The notes: generated by a model not told the origin, from the letters alone. A stretch of DNA of 10,801 bases from Fidelibacterota bacterium (GCA_002715465.1 PAYY01000012.1:10383-21183); one strand, 5' to 3'. Positions 1-7,038 are shown, numbered from the stretch's first letter. Translations and numbers: made by a program.

Positions 1-2
1 TC

Positions 3-230
3 AATGATTTTAATGAGCAAAAGACGCCAGACTATCATTCTCTTTTCATTCGATATGAAAAAAGGTATAGCCTTAAAAAGTCAAATTTGATATTATTTTT
101 TGAGATATGGAATGCGTATAACAGGGAAAATATTGAAACATTTTTCTATAGCAGAGGCAGACGACCGTCTATTGAAAAGAGAGTCTATTTCAGTACTATA
201 CCTGTTGGAGGATTTGGTATAGAATTCTAA
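3..230 (+). CDS. TonB-dependent outer-membrane receptor, C-terminal fragment
   Basis: Reading from base 3 gives 75 open codons ending in TAA at 228-230; the 5' part lies outside the window. The fragment resembles the last beta-strands of TonB-dependent receptors: a PDYHSLFIRYEKRY segment (family pattern P-x-Y-H-x-L-x-x-R-x-x-K), then an amphipathic strand with EIWNAYNREN (family pattern for the penultimate strands, N-x-Y-N-R-x-N), and a final strand ending GGFGIEF. The terminal phenylalanine is the usual outer-membrane insertion signal recognised by the BAM complex. Such receptors import siderophores, vitamins or oligosaccharides with TonB/ExbBD energy, but the substrate cannot be told because the plug and most of the barrel are missing. 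Another beta-barrel family is possible but less likely. Confidence 0.72.
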   Translation, partial: NDFNEQKTPDYHSLFIRYEKRYSLKKSNLILFFEIWNAYNRENIETFFYSRGRRPSIEKRVYFSTIPVGGFGIEF

Positions 231-298
231 AATAAAAAAAATTTAACTAAAAGTGTGCACGATATGTTATGTAAATAATCTCATAGCCTTGCATTTCT

Positions 299-336
299 AT
301 ACAAAGAAGGGGAATCGAACTTCCCTTTCTTTGTAT
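299..336 (+). terminator. Strong hairpin, probable terminator of the receptor gene
   Basis: A 16-bp inverted repeat (299-314 with 321-336, one G-T wobble) closes a 6-base loop, TCGAAC. It lies 68 bases after the receptor stop codon. The 3' arm is pyrimidine-rich (CCCTTTCTTTGT) and could serve as the U-rich stretch, but no clean T-run follows the stem; instead there is an A-run. A terminator is the simplest reading; a leader or RNA-stability hairpin for the gene at 412 is the alternative. Confidence 0.5.
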
Positions 337-411
337 CTAAAAAAATATATTATTCGGAACTGATTTATAGAAATAATAATGTCAGAATATGAATGCTAAT
401 TTTTTAATTAT

Positions 412-684
412 ATGATAGCCAGAATCTTATCAATAGTTGGGCTCTTACTTTTGATTCCATTGATAGCAATGCAATTAACCGATGAAGTAAACTGGTCCTT
501 TTTTAATTTTATAATTATGGGTACACTTTTGACTATTACTGGTCTATTGATTGGAATAGTAGTTAAAAAGATTAAATATTATAAATACAGAAAGATATTT
601 ATTTTAATTATCGTAATGATGTTTTTTCTTATTTGGGGTGAACTTGGAGTTGGATTATTCGGAACACCATTTGCTGGAGATTGA
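412..684 (+). CDS. Small three-helix membrane protein, unknown function
   Basis: A 90-residue, strongly hydrophobic protein with three predicted membrane helices at about residues 4-22, 29-51 and 61-82. A basic loop (KKIKYYKYRK, residues 52-61) between helices 2 and 3 suggests this loop is cytoplasmic. The C-terminal end, GELGVGLFGTPFAGD, looks like a motif I recall from short uncharacterised membrane proteins of Bacteroidota, so it is probably a real, conserved gene; no function is known to me. The ATG has no recognisable Shine-Dalgarno sequence, which is common in this group. Its stop codon lies only 5 bases from the stop of the convergent CBS-domain gene, so there is no room for a separate terminator between them. 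Confidence 0.7.
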   Translation: MIARILSIVGLLLLIPLIAMQLTDEVNWSFFNFIIMGTLLTITGLLIGIVVKKIKYYKYRKIFILIIVMMFFLIWGELGVGLFGTPFAGD

Positions 685-689
685 AATGT

Positions 690-1079
690 TTATATACTGT
701 TAATTACTTTAAGAATATCTCTTCGACTTATCTGACCAACAAGTTTTCCATTCTCCAATACTGGAAACCTGCGAAATCTTAAATCAATAAATTTTTGTGC
801 TACTTCATTAATATTATCATTAATATCGATAGTAGTTAATTTTTTTGACATATAATCCTGAACATGTCCACTTAAATTATTATAGTAAGAAGATTCTAGT
901 AAGGTATGTAAGCAATCTTTTTCTGAAAGTAACCCAACTAAATTAGCATTTCTATCAATTACTGGAGCACCAGATATTTTATTTCTGATAAGTGAATTTA
1001 TCGCATAACCAATTAAAGTCTCAGGTGTAAATGTAATTAATTCCTTTACCATCAAATCTTTAATATTATATTTTTTCAT
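690..1079 (-). CDS. Two-CBS-domain protein
   Basis: A 129-residue soluble protein made only of two CBS domains (about residues 8-60 and 76-128). Each has the typical end pattern of a hydrophobic strand, G-x-L-V-G and a following helix: SGAPVIDRNANLVGLLSEKDCL in the first and RRFPVLENGKLVGQISRRDIL in the second. CBS pairs form a Bateman module that binds adenine nucleotides or related ligands and usually controls a partner enzyme or transporter. There is no attached catalytic domain, so this is a stand-alone regulatory module whose partner cannot be named from the sequence. The length fits the stand-alone family. The ATG lacks a clear Shine-Dalgarno sequence. It is divergent from the hydrolase gene at 1307, with 227 bases between them. 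Confidence 0.88.
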   Translation of the reverse strand: MKKYNIKDLMVKELITFTPETLIGYAINSLIRNKISGAPVIDRNANLVGLLSEKDCLHTLLESSYYNNLSGHVQDYMSKKLTTIDINDNINEVAQKFIDLRFRRFPVLENGKLVGQISRRDILKVINSI

Positions 1080-1306
1080 TAAAGAAATTCACCATTGAAT
1101 ATATAATTAACATAAAGAATTGAATTATCCTAATGATTTACTTTTTTCTTTCCTTTGAGAATTTTTACTTATTTTCCTAAAAGTCAAATTATTTTTCATA
1201 ATAATTATAATAGCTATTTATATGTCCCTTGCAATTAAATAATTAAGTAGATTCTGAAAATAGAATATGCGGACTTTTTATATTGGGCTAGGTAAAGTAA
1301 GAACGA

Positions 1307-2296
1307 ATGAAATCAACAATAAATAAGCTGGTTTCCGCATTGATTTTTAGTTTTTATGCTTTATGTTTTTCTTTTGCTCAGGATGATGGTGAAAGGATCG
1401 AATTTAAAAGTGCAAATCCTTTTTCTTTTTATCATATAATTACAGATCTTGAAAATCAAACCCACCAAAAAGTCTTTGGTGTTTTAAAGTTTCCTGAAAA
1501 TGTTAAACACAAGAATCTTCCTCTTGTATTGGGTGTAGCGGGAAGTCTAGCTTGGGCCGATCATCATCTTGAATATCTTCAAATGTATCGTGATATGGGA
1601 TTGGCTACTTTTGAATTAAAGAGTTTTGCGAGCAGACAAATTACATCTACTGTTGGGAGTCAAGTTGAAGTGACTTCCGCCATGATGATATTAGATGCAT
1701 ATAAAGCATTGATGGTGCTCTCCAATGACCCTAGAATAGATTCTGATAATATTGCTATCACAGGTTGGAGTCTAGGTGGTTCTGTAGCTCTCTTCAGTGC
1801 TTGGAATCCTATAAGGTATGCAATCACATCTCACCTAAAGTTTAAAGCACATTTGCCCATATATCCACCATGCATTGTTCAAATGGAATCTTATGAGTTT
1901 ACTGACTCTCCCATACATATTCTCATGGGTGAACTAGACAACTGGGTTCCAGCTAATTCTTGTGAAGACTTAATAGGTGAAATCCAAACTGAAGGTGGGA
2001 ATGCAGAAATTACAGTGTATCCCGGAGCTCATCACTCCTTTGATCGACAATCTCCCCCTGAAGTGATGAATGATGGCTATATATTAACTGACTGTAGATT
2101 TCAAATGCGAAATGATGGTGCAATTCTAATGAATTTTCTAAATATTCCAATTGTCACACCTCTACAACAGAAAATATCTTTAGCAATTTGTGCTGATCGA
2201 GGCCCTACTTTTGGTGGAAACAAGAAGTCCAGAGATGAAGCCTTTAGATTTTCTAGAAAATTCATGGCTAAACATCTTCTTTATAATGAATACTAG
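1307..2296 (+). CDS. Secreted alpha/beta hydrolase, dienelactone-hydrolase-like
   Basis: A 329-residue protein with an N-terminal signal peptide (hydrophobic stretch about 9-22, likely cleavage near FSFAQ, residues 21-25), so it is probably periplasmic or surface-exposed. The alpha/beta hydrolase fold is seen in the nucleophile elbow GWSLGG (residues 153-158, Ser155), the acid Asp211 in GELDNWVP, and the histidine in AHHSFD (His242 or His243); spacing fits a complete catalytic triad. HxxxG-type oxyanion region is represented by LGVAGS (75-80). The family includes dienelactone hydrolases and acyl-peptide or ester hydrolases; the substrate is unknown. About 80 residues follow the catalytic histidine, longer than in classical DLH (about 235 aa in total). 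It appears to be monocistronic; the next gene starts 107 bases downstream. Confidence 0.85.
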   Translation: MKSTINKLVSALIFSFYALCFSFAQDDGERIEFKSANPFSFYHIITDLENQTHQKVFGVLKFPENVKHKNLPLVLGVAGSLAWADHHLEYLQMYRDMGLATFELKSFASRQITSTVGSQVEVTSAMMILDAYKALMVLSNDPRIDSDNIAITGWSLGGSVALFSAWNPIRYAITSHLKFKAHLPIYPPCIVQMESYEFTDSPIHILMGELDNWVPANSCEDLIGEIQTEGGNAEITVYPGAHHSFDRQSPPEVMNDGYILTDCRFQMRNDGAILMNFLNIPIVTPLQQKISLAICADRGPTFGGNKKSRDEAFRFSRKFMAKHLLYNEY

Positions 2297-2309
2297 TTTT
2301 CTATAAAAA

Positions 2310-2343
2310 AGAAAATACCCCAAAGCTAGAGTTTTTGTTTTCT
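2310..2343 (+). terminator. Weak hairpin after the hydrolase gene
   Basis: AGAAAA at 2310-2315 can pair with TTTTCT at 2338-2343, and CAAA with TTTG inside it, with a bulge of a few bases on the 5' side. The 3' arm is T-rich. It is placed 14 bases after the hydrolase stop codon, as expected for a terminator, but the stem is AT-only and interrupted. Confidence 0.25.
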
Positions 2344-2403
2344 GGATATGATTAGATGTATACTTATCATATTTTTTAGATTGTTAACTTAAGAAAGAAA
2401 GTT

Positions 2404-2745
2404 ATGGAAAATTTATTTAGCTATGGTACCTTACAAAATGAAAACGTTCAATTAGAAAATTATAATCGTATACTTAAAGGTTCTGATGACATTTTAAACA
2501 ATTATTGCTTAGAACATATAGAGATTAAAAATGAAACTGTTATCAGAAAGAGTAATAATAATATTCATCCTATTATTTACTATACAGGTAATGAAAAAGA
2601 TGAAATAAAAGGCAAGGTTTTCAAAATCACTCCTGATGAGCTTATAAAAACGGATAATTACGAAGTAAGTGATTATCATAGAATCGAAATAACTCTAAAA
2701 TCAGGGAAAAAAAGTTGGGTTTATGTTGGGATCAAAACATCTTGA
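2404..2745 (+). CDS. Gamma-glutamylcyclotransferase-fold (AIG2-like) protein
   Basis: A 113-residue soluble protein with the family's N-terminal substrate loop FSYGTLQ (YGTLQ at residues 7-11) and the later D-x-Y-E signature TDNYEVSDYHRI, where Glu87 is at the position of the catalytic acid of gamma-glutamylcyclotransferases. Length agrees with bacterial AIG2/GGCT proteins. Characterised members release 5-oxoproline from gamma-glutamyl amino acids or amines, but small bacterial members are mostly untested, so only the fold and probable active site are claimed. The upstream AAGAAAG is a weak Shine-Dalgarno candidate. It stands alone between the hydrolase gene and a convergent membrane-protein gene. 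Confidence 0.8.
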   Translation: MENLFSYGTLQNENVQLENYNRILKGSDDILNNYCLEHIEIKNETVIRKSNNNIHPIIYYTGNEKDEIKGKVFKITPDELIKTDNYEVSDYHRIEITLKSGKKSWVYVGIKTS

Positions 2746-2829
2746 ATAGGTTACTATAGAAGTAAAAAAACAATATGGCCAAAATCAAATCTTAAGATAA
2801 AAAAGAAATTGGGTTGAGGAATAATAAGT

Positions 2830-2852
2830 AAAATCAGAAGAATCGATTTTTT
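2830..2852. terminator. Weak bidirectional AT-rich hairpin between convergent genes
   Basis: AAAATC (2830-2835) can pair with GATTTT (2845-2850) around a 9-base loop, followed by a T-rich run on the plus strand. It lies between the ends of two convergent genes (stops at 2745 and 2855) and could terminate transcription from either side. The stem is short, so confidence is low. Confidence 0.3.
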
Positions 2853-2854
2853 AT

Positions 2855-3565
2855 TTATAACATAAAAAAAGTTGTAGTTGCCATAATTAACATTATTGAA
2901 TTTTCAATTAAAGTTGCTTCCGTCATTGGAAGGTTTAAAACTGTTCCTAAACATGCACATCTAATTGACTCCTTTGATAAAAGCGTTTGAATAACACCAA
3001 TAATTGTCGATAATAAGATTACAATAGTAATTAATAGAGCATAAAAAATATAAAGCTGGAAAAGGAACATGATACCTAAAATTATCTCAATGAATGGATA
3101 AATTAGTCCATAAAATGAGATTCTTTTTGCCAACATATCATACATAGAAAATGAATGAGAAAATCCTCGTATATCCAATAGTTTAAAAAAACTGAAAAAT
3201 ATGAAAAATAAACCCATAAAGTCTGACATCATTTTTTTTGGCGCTAGACTCCCATAATTAATTAAAATAGTACTAATGAGCACATAAATAAAAGACAGGA
3301 TTAAAGGCCAAAGTTCTTTTATTTTAGTTTTTTCTTTGTTCTTTATATGTTTCTTTTTTTCAAAATACTCATTAACTGTGTATTTTTGAGGTAGTAAGTT
3401 TTGTAATTCATTAATAGTAATATTTCTATTTGACTTAATAGAAACTTTATTTTTTTCTAATGATACCTTTACATCATCAATACCTTCAAAGTCCCTTAAA
3501 GACTTTTCGACTGTTTCAACACAACCAGAACAGGTCATACCATCTATATGATATGTATTTTCCAT
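2855..3565 (-). CDS. HMA domain fused to MauE/DoxX-like membrane protein
   Basis: A 236-residue protein in two parts. Residues 1-67 form a heavy-metal-associated domain with the metal-binding loop GMTCSGC (CxxC at 12-15), as in copper chaperones and MerP. A lysine-rich linker (70-83) leads to a membrane part with helices at about 86-104, 115-135, 151-170, 172-192 and 217-236. The membrane part has a C-x-C-L-G motif (CACLG, 203-207) followed by LNLPMT, a pattern I associate with MauE/DoxX-like redox-associated membrane proteins. It probably binds a soft metal ion or takes part in thiol chemistry at the inner membrane; transport, metal delivery or redox function cannot be separated from sequence. 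The ATG has only a weak Shine-Dalgarno sequence; 72 bases separate it from the upstream PHP gene on the same strand. Confidence 0.82.
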   Translation of the reverse strand: MENTYHIDGMTCSGCVETVEKSLRDFEGIDDVKVSLEKNKVSIKSNRNITINELQNLLPQKYTVNEYFEKKKHIKNKEKTKIKELWPLILSFIYVLISTILINYGSLAPKKMMSDFMGLFFIFFSFFKLLDIRGFSHSFSMYDMLAKRISFYGLIYPFIEIILGIMFLFQLYIFYALLITIVILLSTIIGVIQTLLSKESIRCACLGTVLNLPMTEATLIENSIMLIMATTTFFML

Positions 3566-3637
3566 CTAGCCAATATTAATATTCATTTTTTTCATTACTT
3601 TTAAAATTCAAGATTCCTATATGAAAAATGAGATGAC

Positions 3638-5092
3638 TTATTGAACTTGAACGAAAATTGGGTTCGAATAGAACCATAAATCATCCCAAGGATTCTCACC
3701 TTTTTCATCAGTTAAAGGTTCTAATTGTGATGTATTTGTTCCTCTAACACGCAAATAGAAACTTTCCGTTATATTTTTTAGATTGTAAGTCATTGATTTA
3801 TAATCATCCTTATTTGACCAATCATTATCATAAAAACGATGAAGAACATGCGTACTAGAATTACGGTCATTATCTTGATCAATTGATTTTCCAGTTATTT
3901 TTCCTGTAATAAGATCTACTCTGGATACAAAGGGATTCTCACCATAATGGTTATTTTGTTCTGGATCCATAAAATTGATATTAATCTCTATGTCAGTACC
4001 AGTTGGGACTTCGATAGTACCACCAATTTGAACGGAATTAGTTCCAGATTCGACTGATAAATAAAGTAAAGAGATAAGATCTCCAGTTGTAACAAATACT
4101 TGGCCTGACCTAATACCGTTTAGAATGGCATCATAGGATTTTTCAGAATAAACATAAGTTTTAGAAAATTCTCCTGGCCAGAAATCATCTCCACCTTCAG
4201 TATAGTGTATATGAGAATCTGAATTAGCTGTAATCCACCAGCGACGACCTTCACCCAACATTGAATCCCAGAACCCGCCAAGACGTGCAGTCATAGGATC
4301 AAAACCACCCATAGTCAATACTTGGCTATAACCCCCACGAAATTTATCTGGTCTAGGACTATTATCTGGATTAAGTGTAGAAGCTTGATGCCCTGGAGCA
4401 CCGGCCATGCCAACTGAAACCTCAGGAGCAGTATCATTCCACTTCCTTAATTCAGCTGGATCATACAAACCATATTGTGAACCTTTTTCACCTGATCGTG
4501 AAGGATGATTCACAATTACAATAGGCTTTGGTTCAAGCTTATCCATTAATTCAAGAGCTTGAATCATTCTAGACTCATTATTCCTTTCTGGATCTATGGG
4601 AAAAACTTCATTTCTATCAAATTCTGACTCTAGCAAGAATAGTTTTTGAGCTTCATCATCAGAATGGGGAATAATAAGACTACTATGATCACCTCCAGGA
4701 GGATTTAATTCCATACCAAAAAATTGGATTACTTCAGGAACTAATTCACGAGATAAGGTTAATTCAGGATAAGCTTGCTCTAGATTTACCTTGCTATGAT
4801 TAGGTCCACCATGATCAGTTGCTACCATCCAAGAAAGTCCAAATCTTCTAGCCATCAGTGCGTTCATAGGTATGGGATAAAAAGCATCAATGCCTTTAAT
4901 AGGTGAAGTTCTTAAAGAGTCGGTTTCGGTATTGAAAGTAACACTAAATCGGCTGTGAATATGGTGATCTCCTGCTATCCAGCGAGGGCCTTTTTGGACA
5001 ATAGATTTTCTCTCACTTGTACAGCTCTGCAATAAAAAAAAACAAGTAAGTCCTATGGAAAATAGTCTACTAAATTTATAAGACGGTCGCAT
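3638..5092 (-). CDS. PHP-domain metallohydrolase lipoprotein
   Basis: A 484-residue protein with a lipoprotein signal peptide (hydrophobic about 8-22, lipobox LQSC, Cys24), so it is likely anchored in a membrane facing the periplasm or surface. The PHP (polymerase and histidinol phosphatase) fold is supported by its metal-ligand motifs in order: GDHHIHS (His44, His46), VATDHGG (Asp93, His94), GMELN (Glu128), DHSS (His136), IVNHPSR (His196) and TANSDSHIH (Asp292, His294). This set suits a two- or three-metal phosphoesterase site. The C-terminal about 140 residues (from 345) look like a beta-sandwich-like extension. The substrate is unknown. The gene starts 19 bases after the stop of the secreted protein gene upstream and is very likely co-transcribed with it. 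Confidence 0.85.
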   Translation of the reverse strand: MRPSYKFSRLFSIGLTCFFLLQSCTSERKSIVQKGPRWIAGDHHIHSRFSVTFNTETDSLRTSPIKGIDAFYPIPMNALMARRFGLSWMVATDHGGPNHSKVNLEQAYPELTLSRELVPEVIQFFGMELNPPGGDHSSLIIPHSDDEAQKLFLLESEFDRNEVFPIDPERNNESRMIQALELMDKLEPKPIVIVNHPSRSGEKGSQYGLYDPAELRKWNDTAPEVSVGMAGAPGHQASTLNPDNSPRPDKFRGGYSQVLTMGGFDPMTARLGGFWDSMLGEGRRWWITANSDSHIHYTEGGDDFWPGEFSKTYVYSEKSYDAILNGIRSGQVFVTTGDLISLLYLSVESGTNSVQIGGTIEVPTGTDIEININFMDPEQNNHYGENPFVSRVDLITGKITGKSIDQDNDRNSSTHVLHRFYDNDWSNKDDYKSMTYNLKNITESFYLRVRGTNTSQLEPLTDEKGENPWDDLWFYSNPIFVQVQ

Positions 5093-5111
5093 ATAAATAG
5101 CTCTGTTCTAA

Positions 5112-5849
5112 TTAATTTGGAGAACTTAAATCAGGTCTCGATTTCCATAATTCACTTATTCTTTTTTCAACTGAATTATGAAACTTTTTATAAAGCCCTT
5201 TTACTTCTTCTTCATCGTAAACTTTTCTAAAAACTCCACGAGGTTCATTCATATCTTCAAAATTTTTCATCGGATGAATACCCACATAAACAGGTAGTTT
5301 ACCGCCTACAACAGGCTTGAAAAAATGATGTTTGTGACCATCTTTAAGCTTTTTATGAGCCTCAACATTTTTTTTAACAAAAAACTCAAAATCTAATTCT
5401 TTACCAGGCTCAACATAATTGTAAACTACCCTAAACATCTTATAATTATTTGGATCATAAGGAAGACTTAATGCTGGGATATAACGAACAAAACTGATCT
5501 GTAATGAAGAAGAATTTTCATCTACATAAGGAACTATATTAGCTTCCCAATGTTGAACATCTGATTGAGATCTAACCCTATTATCAAAATCAACCCATTG
5601 ATGAGCTGCAGAAAAATAAAAATACTGCCCAGTTCTTTCACCAGCAATTACTTCATGAACATATTCTGGCCATTCTCCATCACTATGAAATTTTTTTATG
5701 TGTTCAGCTATTCCTTTTTCCAATTGATTCTTATCCCCATTATTAGCTTTTAAATAAAAAATACTATGGATACGCTCTGGACTAGATTGACCAGAAAGTC
5801 CTACAACAATAATCAACGCAATGATAAAAATAGTGGTTCTCTTCAACAT
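5112..5849 (-). CDS. Secreted protein with tandem dimeric alpha-beta-barrel-like repeats
   Basis: A 245-residue protein with a signal peptide (residues 1-20, hydrophobic 6-18, likely cleavage near LSGQ). I do not recognise a named family. Two halves look related: residues 28-91 and 138-200 each begin with an aromatic beta-strand (SIFYLKAN; RVVYNYVEP), continue with a charged amphipathic helix containing a conserved A/E-H-x-K pattern (EHIKKF; EAHKKL), then a strand rich in valine or aromatics and a closing D/E-F-x-D/E-D/N-x segment (VDFDN; NFEDM). This resembles a duplicated ferredoxin-like (ABM or NIPSNAP-like) domain; the duplication is my inference. The start is fixed by a perfect AAGGAGG 6 bases upstream. 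It precedes the PHP lipoprotein gene by 19 bp, suggesting that the two proteins act together in the periplasm. Confidence 0.75.
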   Translation of the reverse strand: MLKRTTIFIIALIIVVGLSGQSSPERIHSIFYLKANNGDKNQLEKGIAEHIKKFHSDGEWPEYVHEVIAGERTGQYFYFSAAHQWVDFDNRVRSQSDVQHWEANIVPYVDENSSSLQISFVRYIPALSLPYDPNNYKMFRVVYNYVEPGKELDFEFFVKKNVEAHKKLKDGHKHHFFKPVVGGKLPVYVGIHPMKNFEDMNEPRGVFRKVYDEEEVKGLYKKFHNSVEKRISELWKSRPDLSSPN

Positions 5850-5855
5850 TACATT

Positions 5856-5877
5856 CCTCCTTAATAATTGGATTATA
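5856..5877 (-). promoter_or_regulatory. Strong ribosome binding site and possible -10 box
   Basis: On the minus strand, AAGGAGG (5862-5856) lies 6 bases before the ATG at 5849 and decides that start. A TATAAT (5877-5872) sits about 10 bases further upstream and could be a -10 box giving a short leader; no convincing -35 element was seen. The SD is much stronger than that of any other gene here. Confidence 0.5.
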
Positions 5878-6005
5878 TACTTCCAAATGAGAAAAGATTA
5901 CGTTGTTAAGATAACTAATCAGTCTATCTATAGCCAGATTTTTAGGAAAAAATTAGTATATATATAAACTTGTAACCCCATTTCATAAAAAGTAGATTTA
6001 GGATA

Positions 6006-6062
6006 ATGAATAAATATTCCGTTTCTAAATTTTACTCGGCTGAAAAGCAACTAGGCAAATGA
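6006..6062 (+). CDS. Possible 18-codon upstream ORF (leader peptide)
   Basis: ATG at 6006 opens 18 codons (MNKYSVSKFYSAEKQLGK) and stops at TGA 6060-6062, overlapping the ATG of the DUF481 gene as ATGA. AGGA lies just upstream of the start. The overlap is the classical arrangement for translational coupling, but an ORF of this size can arise by chance, and the peptide has no recognisable family. Confidence 0.3.
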   Translation: MNKYSVSKFYSAEKQLGK

Positions 6063-6829
6063 AATCAATTATAATTAACTCATTATTATTTATTTTTTCT
6101 ATTAACCTAACAATTGCTCAGGTTAATACTGAAGCAATGAGAGGTGAAAAAGTTAATGATGGGATTGCAAGTAAATTGGTTGTTGAGTTTGGCTTTGAAA
6201 AATCAAAGAAAGAAGTACTTGATGCAGCCGCTAAATATCGGGCAGATTACTTCCACTCTAGCGGATTACATAGTTTCTTAATATTAGATTTTGAAAATGG
6301 TTATGAAAAAAAACCAGATAATATTCGCAACCAAATTGTAAAAAAAGGTTTTGGTCATTTAAGAATAACAAAAAGCATTTTATCAGATATTTTTATTGAA
6401 GTTTTCTCTCAGATTGGGTTTAATGATTTTCTAGCAATGAAGGATCGAAAACTTGCCGGAACAGGATTTCGATACAAAATGTCGCAAGGTGACAATATAA
6501 ATTCATTTGTTGGTATTGGTGTTATGCAAGAAAAAGAAATTTATGACCTTAAAGATGAACCTAATAAAAACTTATTAAGATCAACTAATTATATTAATTG
6601 GGAAATAAAAATAACTGAAACCGCCATATTAAATAGCACAGCTTATTATCAGTTTGCAACATCTGAGTTAAATGATTTTCGCCTATTATATGATGGTACG
6701 CTTGAGTTCAAACTAGGTAAAGATTTCGCCTTCACAGTTGAATTAAATTATCGTTATGACAATGATCCGCATGGATATCTTGGAAAATCATATTTCGAAA
6801 TCAACAACGGTATTCAATTCAATTTTTGA
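6059..6829 (+). CDS. DUF481-like outer-membrane beta-barrel protein
   Basis: A 256-residue protein with a signal peptide (residues 1-21, ending TIAQ) and alternating polar/aromatic strands through to a terminal phenylalanine (IQFNF), the usual outer-membrane insertion signal. The segments NTEAMR (23-28) and VFSQIGFNDFLAMKDRKLAG (115-134), followed by TGFRYK, resemble the DUF481/YdiY family (salt-induced outer-membrane protein), in which F-x-Q-x-x-x-N/D-x-F followed by R-x-L-x-G-x-G-x-R is characteristic. The function of this family is not established. The gene is divergent from the secreted-protein/PHP pair with 209 bases between, overlaps an upstream ORF by ATGA, and its TGA overlaps a possible TTG start of a small downstream ORF. 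Family call is moderate; outer-membrane barrel is more certain. Confidence 0.72.
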   Translation: MKSIIINSLLFIFSINLTIAQVNTEAMRGEKVNDGIASKLVVEFGFEKSKKEVLDAAAKYRADYFHSSGLHSFLILDFENGYEKKPDNIRNQIVKKGFGHLRITKSILSDIFIEVFSQIGFNDFLAMKDRKLAGTGFRYKMSQGDNINSFVGIGVMQEKEIYDLKDEPNKNLLRSTNYINWEIKITETAILNSTAYYQFATSELNDFRLLYDGTLEFKLGKDFAFTVELNYRYDNDPHGYLGKSYFEINNGIQFNF

Positions 6830-7038
6830 AAAAAGAACCTCTTCAAAACCATGTTAATAATGCAATGACAAATAAAAAAAAGAATATTAGTCAATTAGCA
6901 AAAAAACCTATAAGAATAAAGTTTTTTGCTAAGAACCTTAAACTATATTCATTTTGGATTAGTCAAAATAATAATGGTGCTAGTCGCGGAAGCATTGCTT
7001 CAGGTGGCCCCGGTTTATCAGGTTATTGGGATACATAA
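6826..7038 (+). CDS. Possible small basic peptide with Gly/Ser-rich C-terminus
   Basis: An open frame of 70 codons if started at TTG 6826 (overlapping the DUF481 stop) or 57 codons from the ATG at 6865. I do not recognise a family. The N-terminal two-thirds are lysine-rich (KKKNISQLAKKPIRIKFF) and the C-terminus is markedly different: NNNGASRGSIASGGPGLSGY, then WDT. There is no cysteine, signal peptide or membrane segment. The end of the frame is richer in G and C (GGAAGC, GGTGGCCCCGGT) than the surrounding AT-rich DNA, which suggests selection at the protein level. A leader-plus-core peptide (RiPP-like precursor) would look like this, but no maturation enzyme is in the window. It may also be a chance ORF. 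Confidence 0.35.
   Translation: MKKEPLQNHVNNAMTNKKKNISQLAKKPIRIKFFAKNLKLYSFWISQNNNGASRGSIASGGPGLSGYWDT

Noticed and set aside
299..336. tRNA T-arm lookalike (minus strand reads GGGAAGTTCGATTCCCC)
   Set aside because: The loop has six instead of seven bases for the paired stem, and the arms continue as one long hairpin; there is no anticodon arm, D arm or separate acceptor partner on either side.
1229..1266. TTGCAA ... TAGAAT as a promoter for the hydrolase gene
   Set aside because: The spacing of 26 bases is too wide for a standard -35/-10 pair, and nearer combinations match poorly in this AT-rich DNA.
1267..1326. 19-codon ORF overlapping the hydrolase start
   Set aside because: It overlaps the gene start by about 20 bases out of frame, has no RBS and no stop-start coupling geometry; likely chance.
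5565..5753. Plus-strand ORF of 62 codons inside the secreted-protein gene
   Set aside because: It is antisense to a gene with a signal peptide and a perfect RBS; its composition is that of a reversed coding frame and it has no recognisable domain.
6826..7038. Lasso peptide precursor
   Set aside because: A ring between a core glycine and Asp would leave a tail of only about one residue, and no B or C maturation proteins are near; no cysteines exclude lanthipeptide or sactipeptide types.
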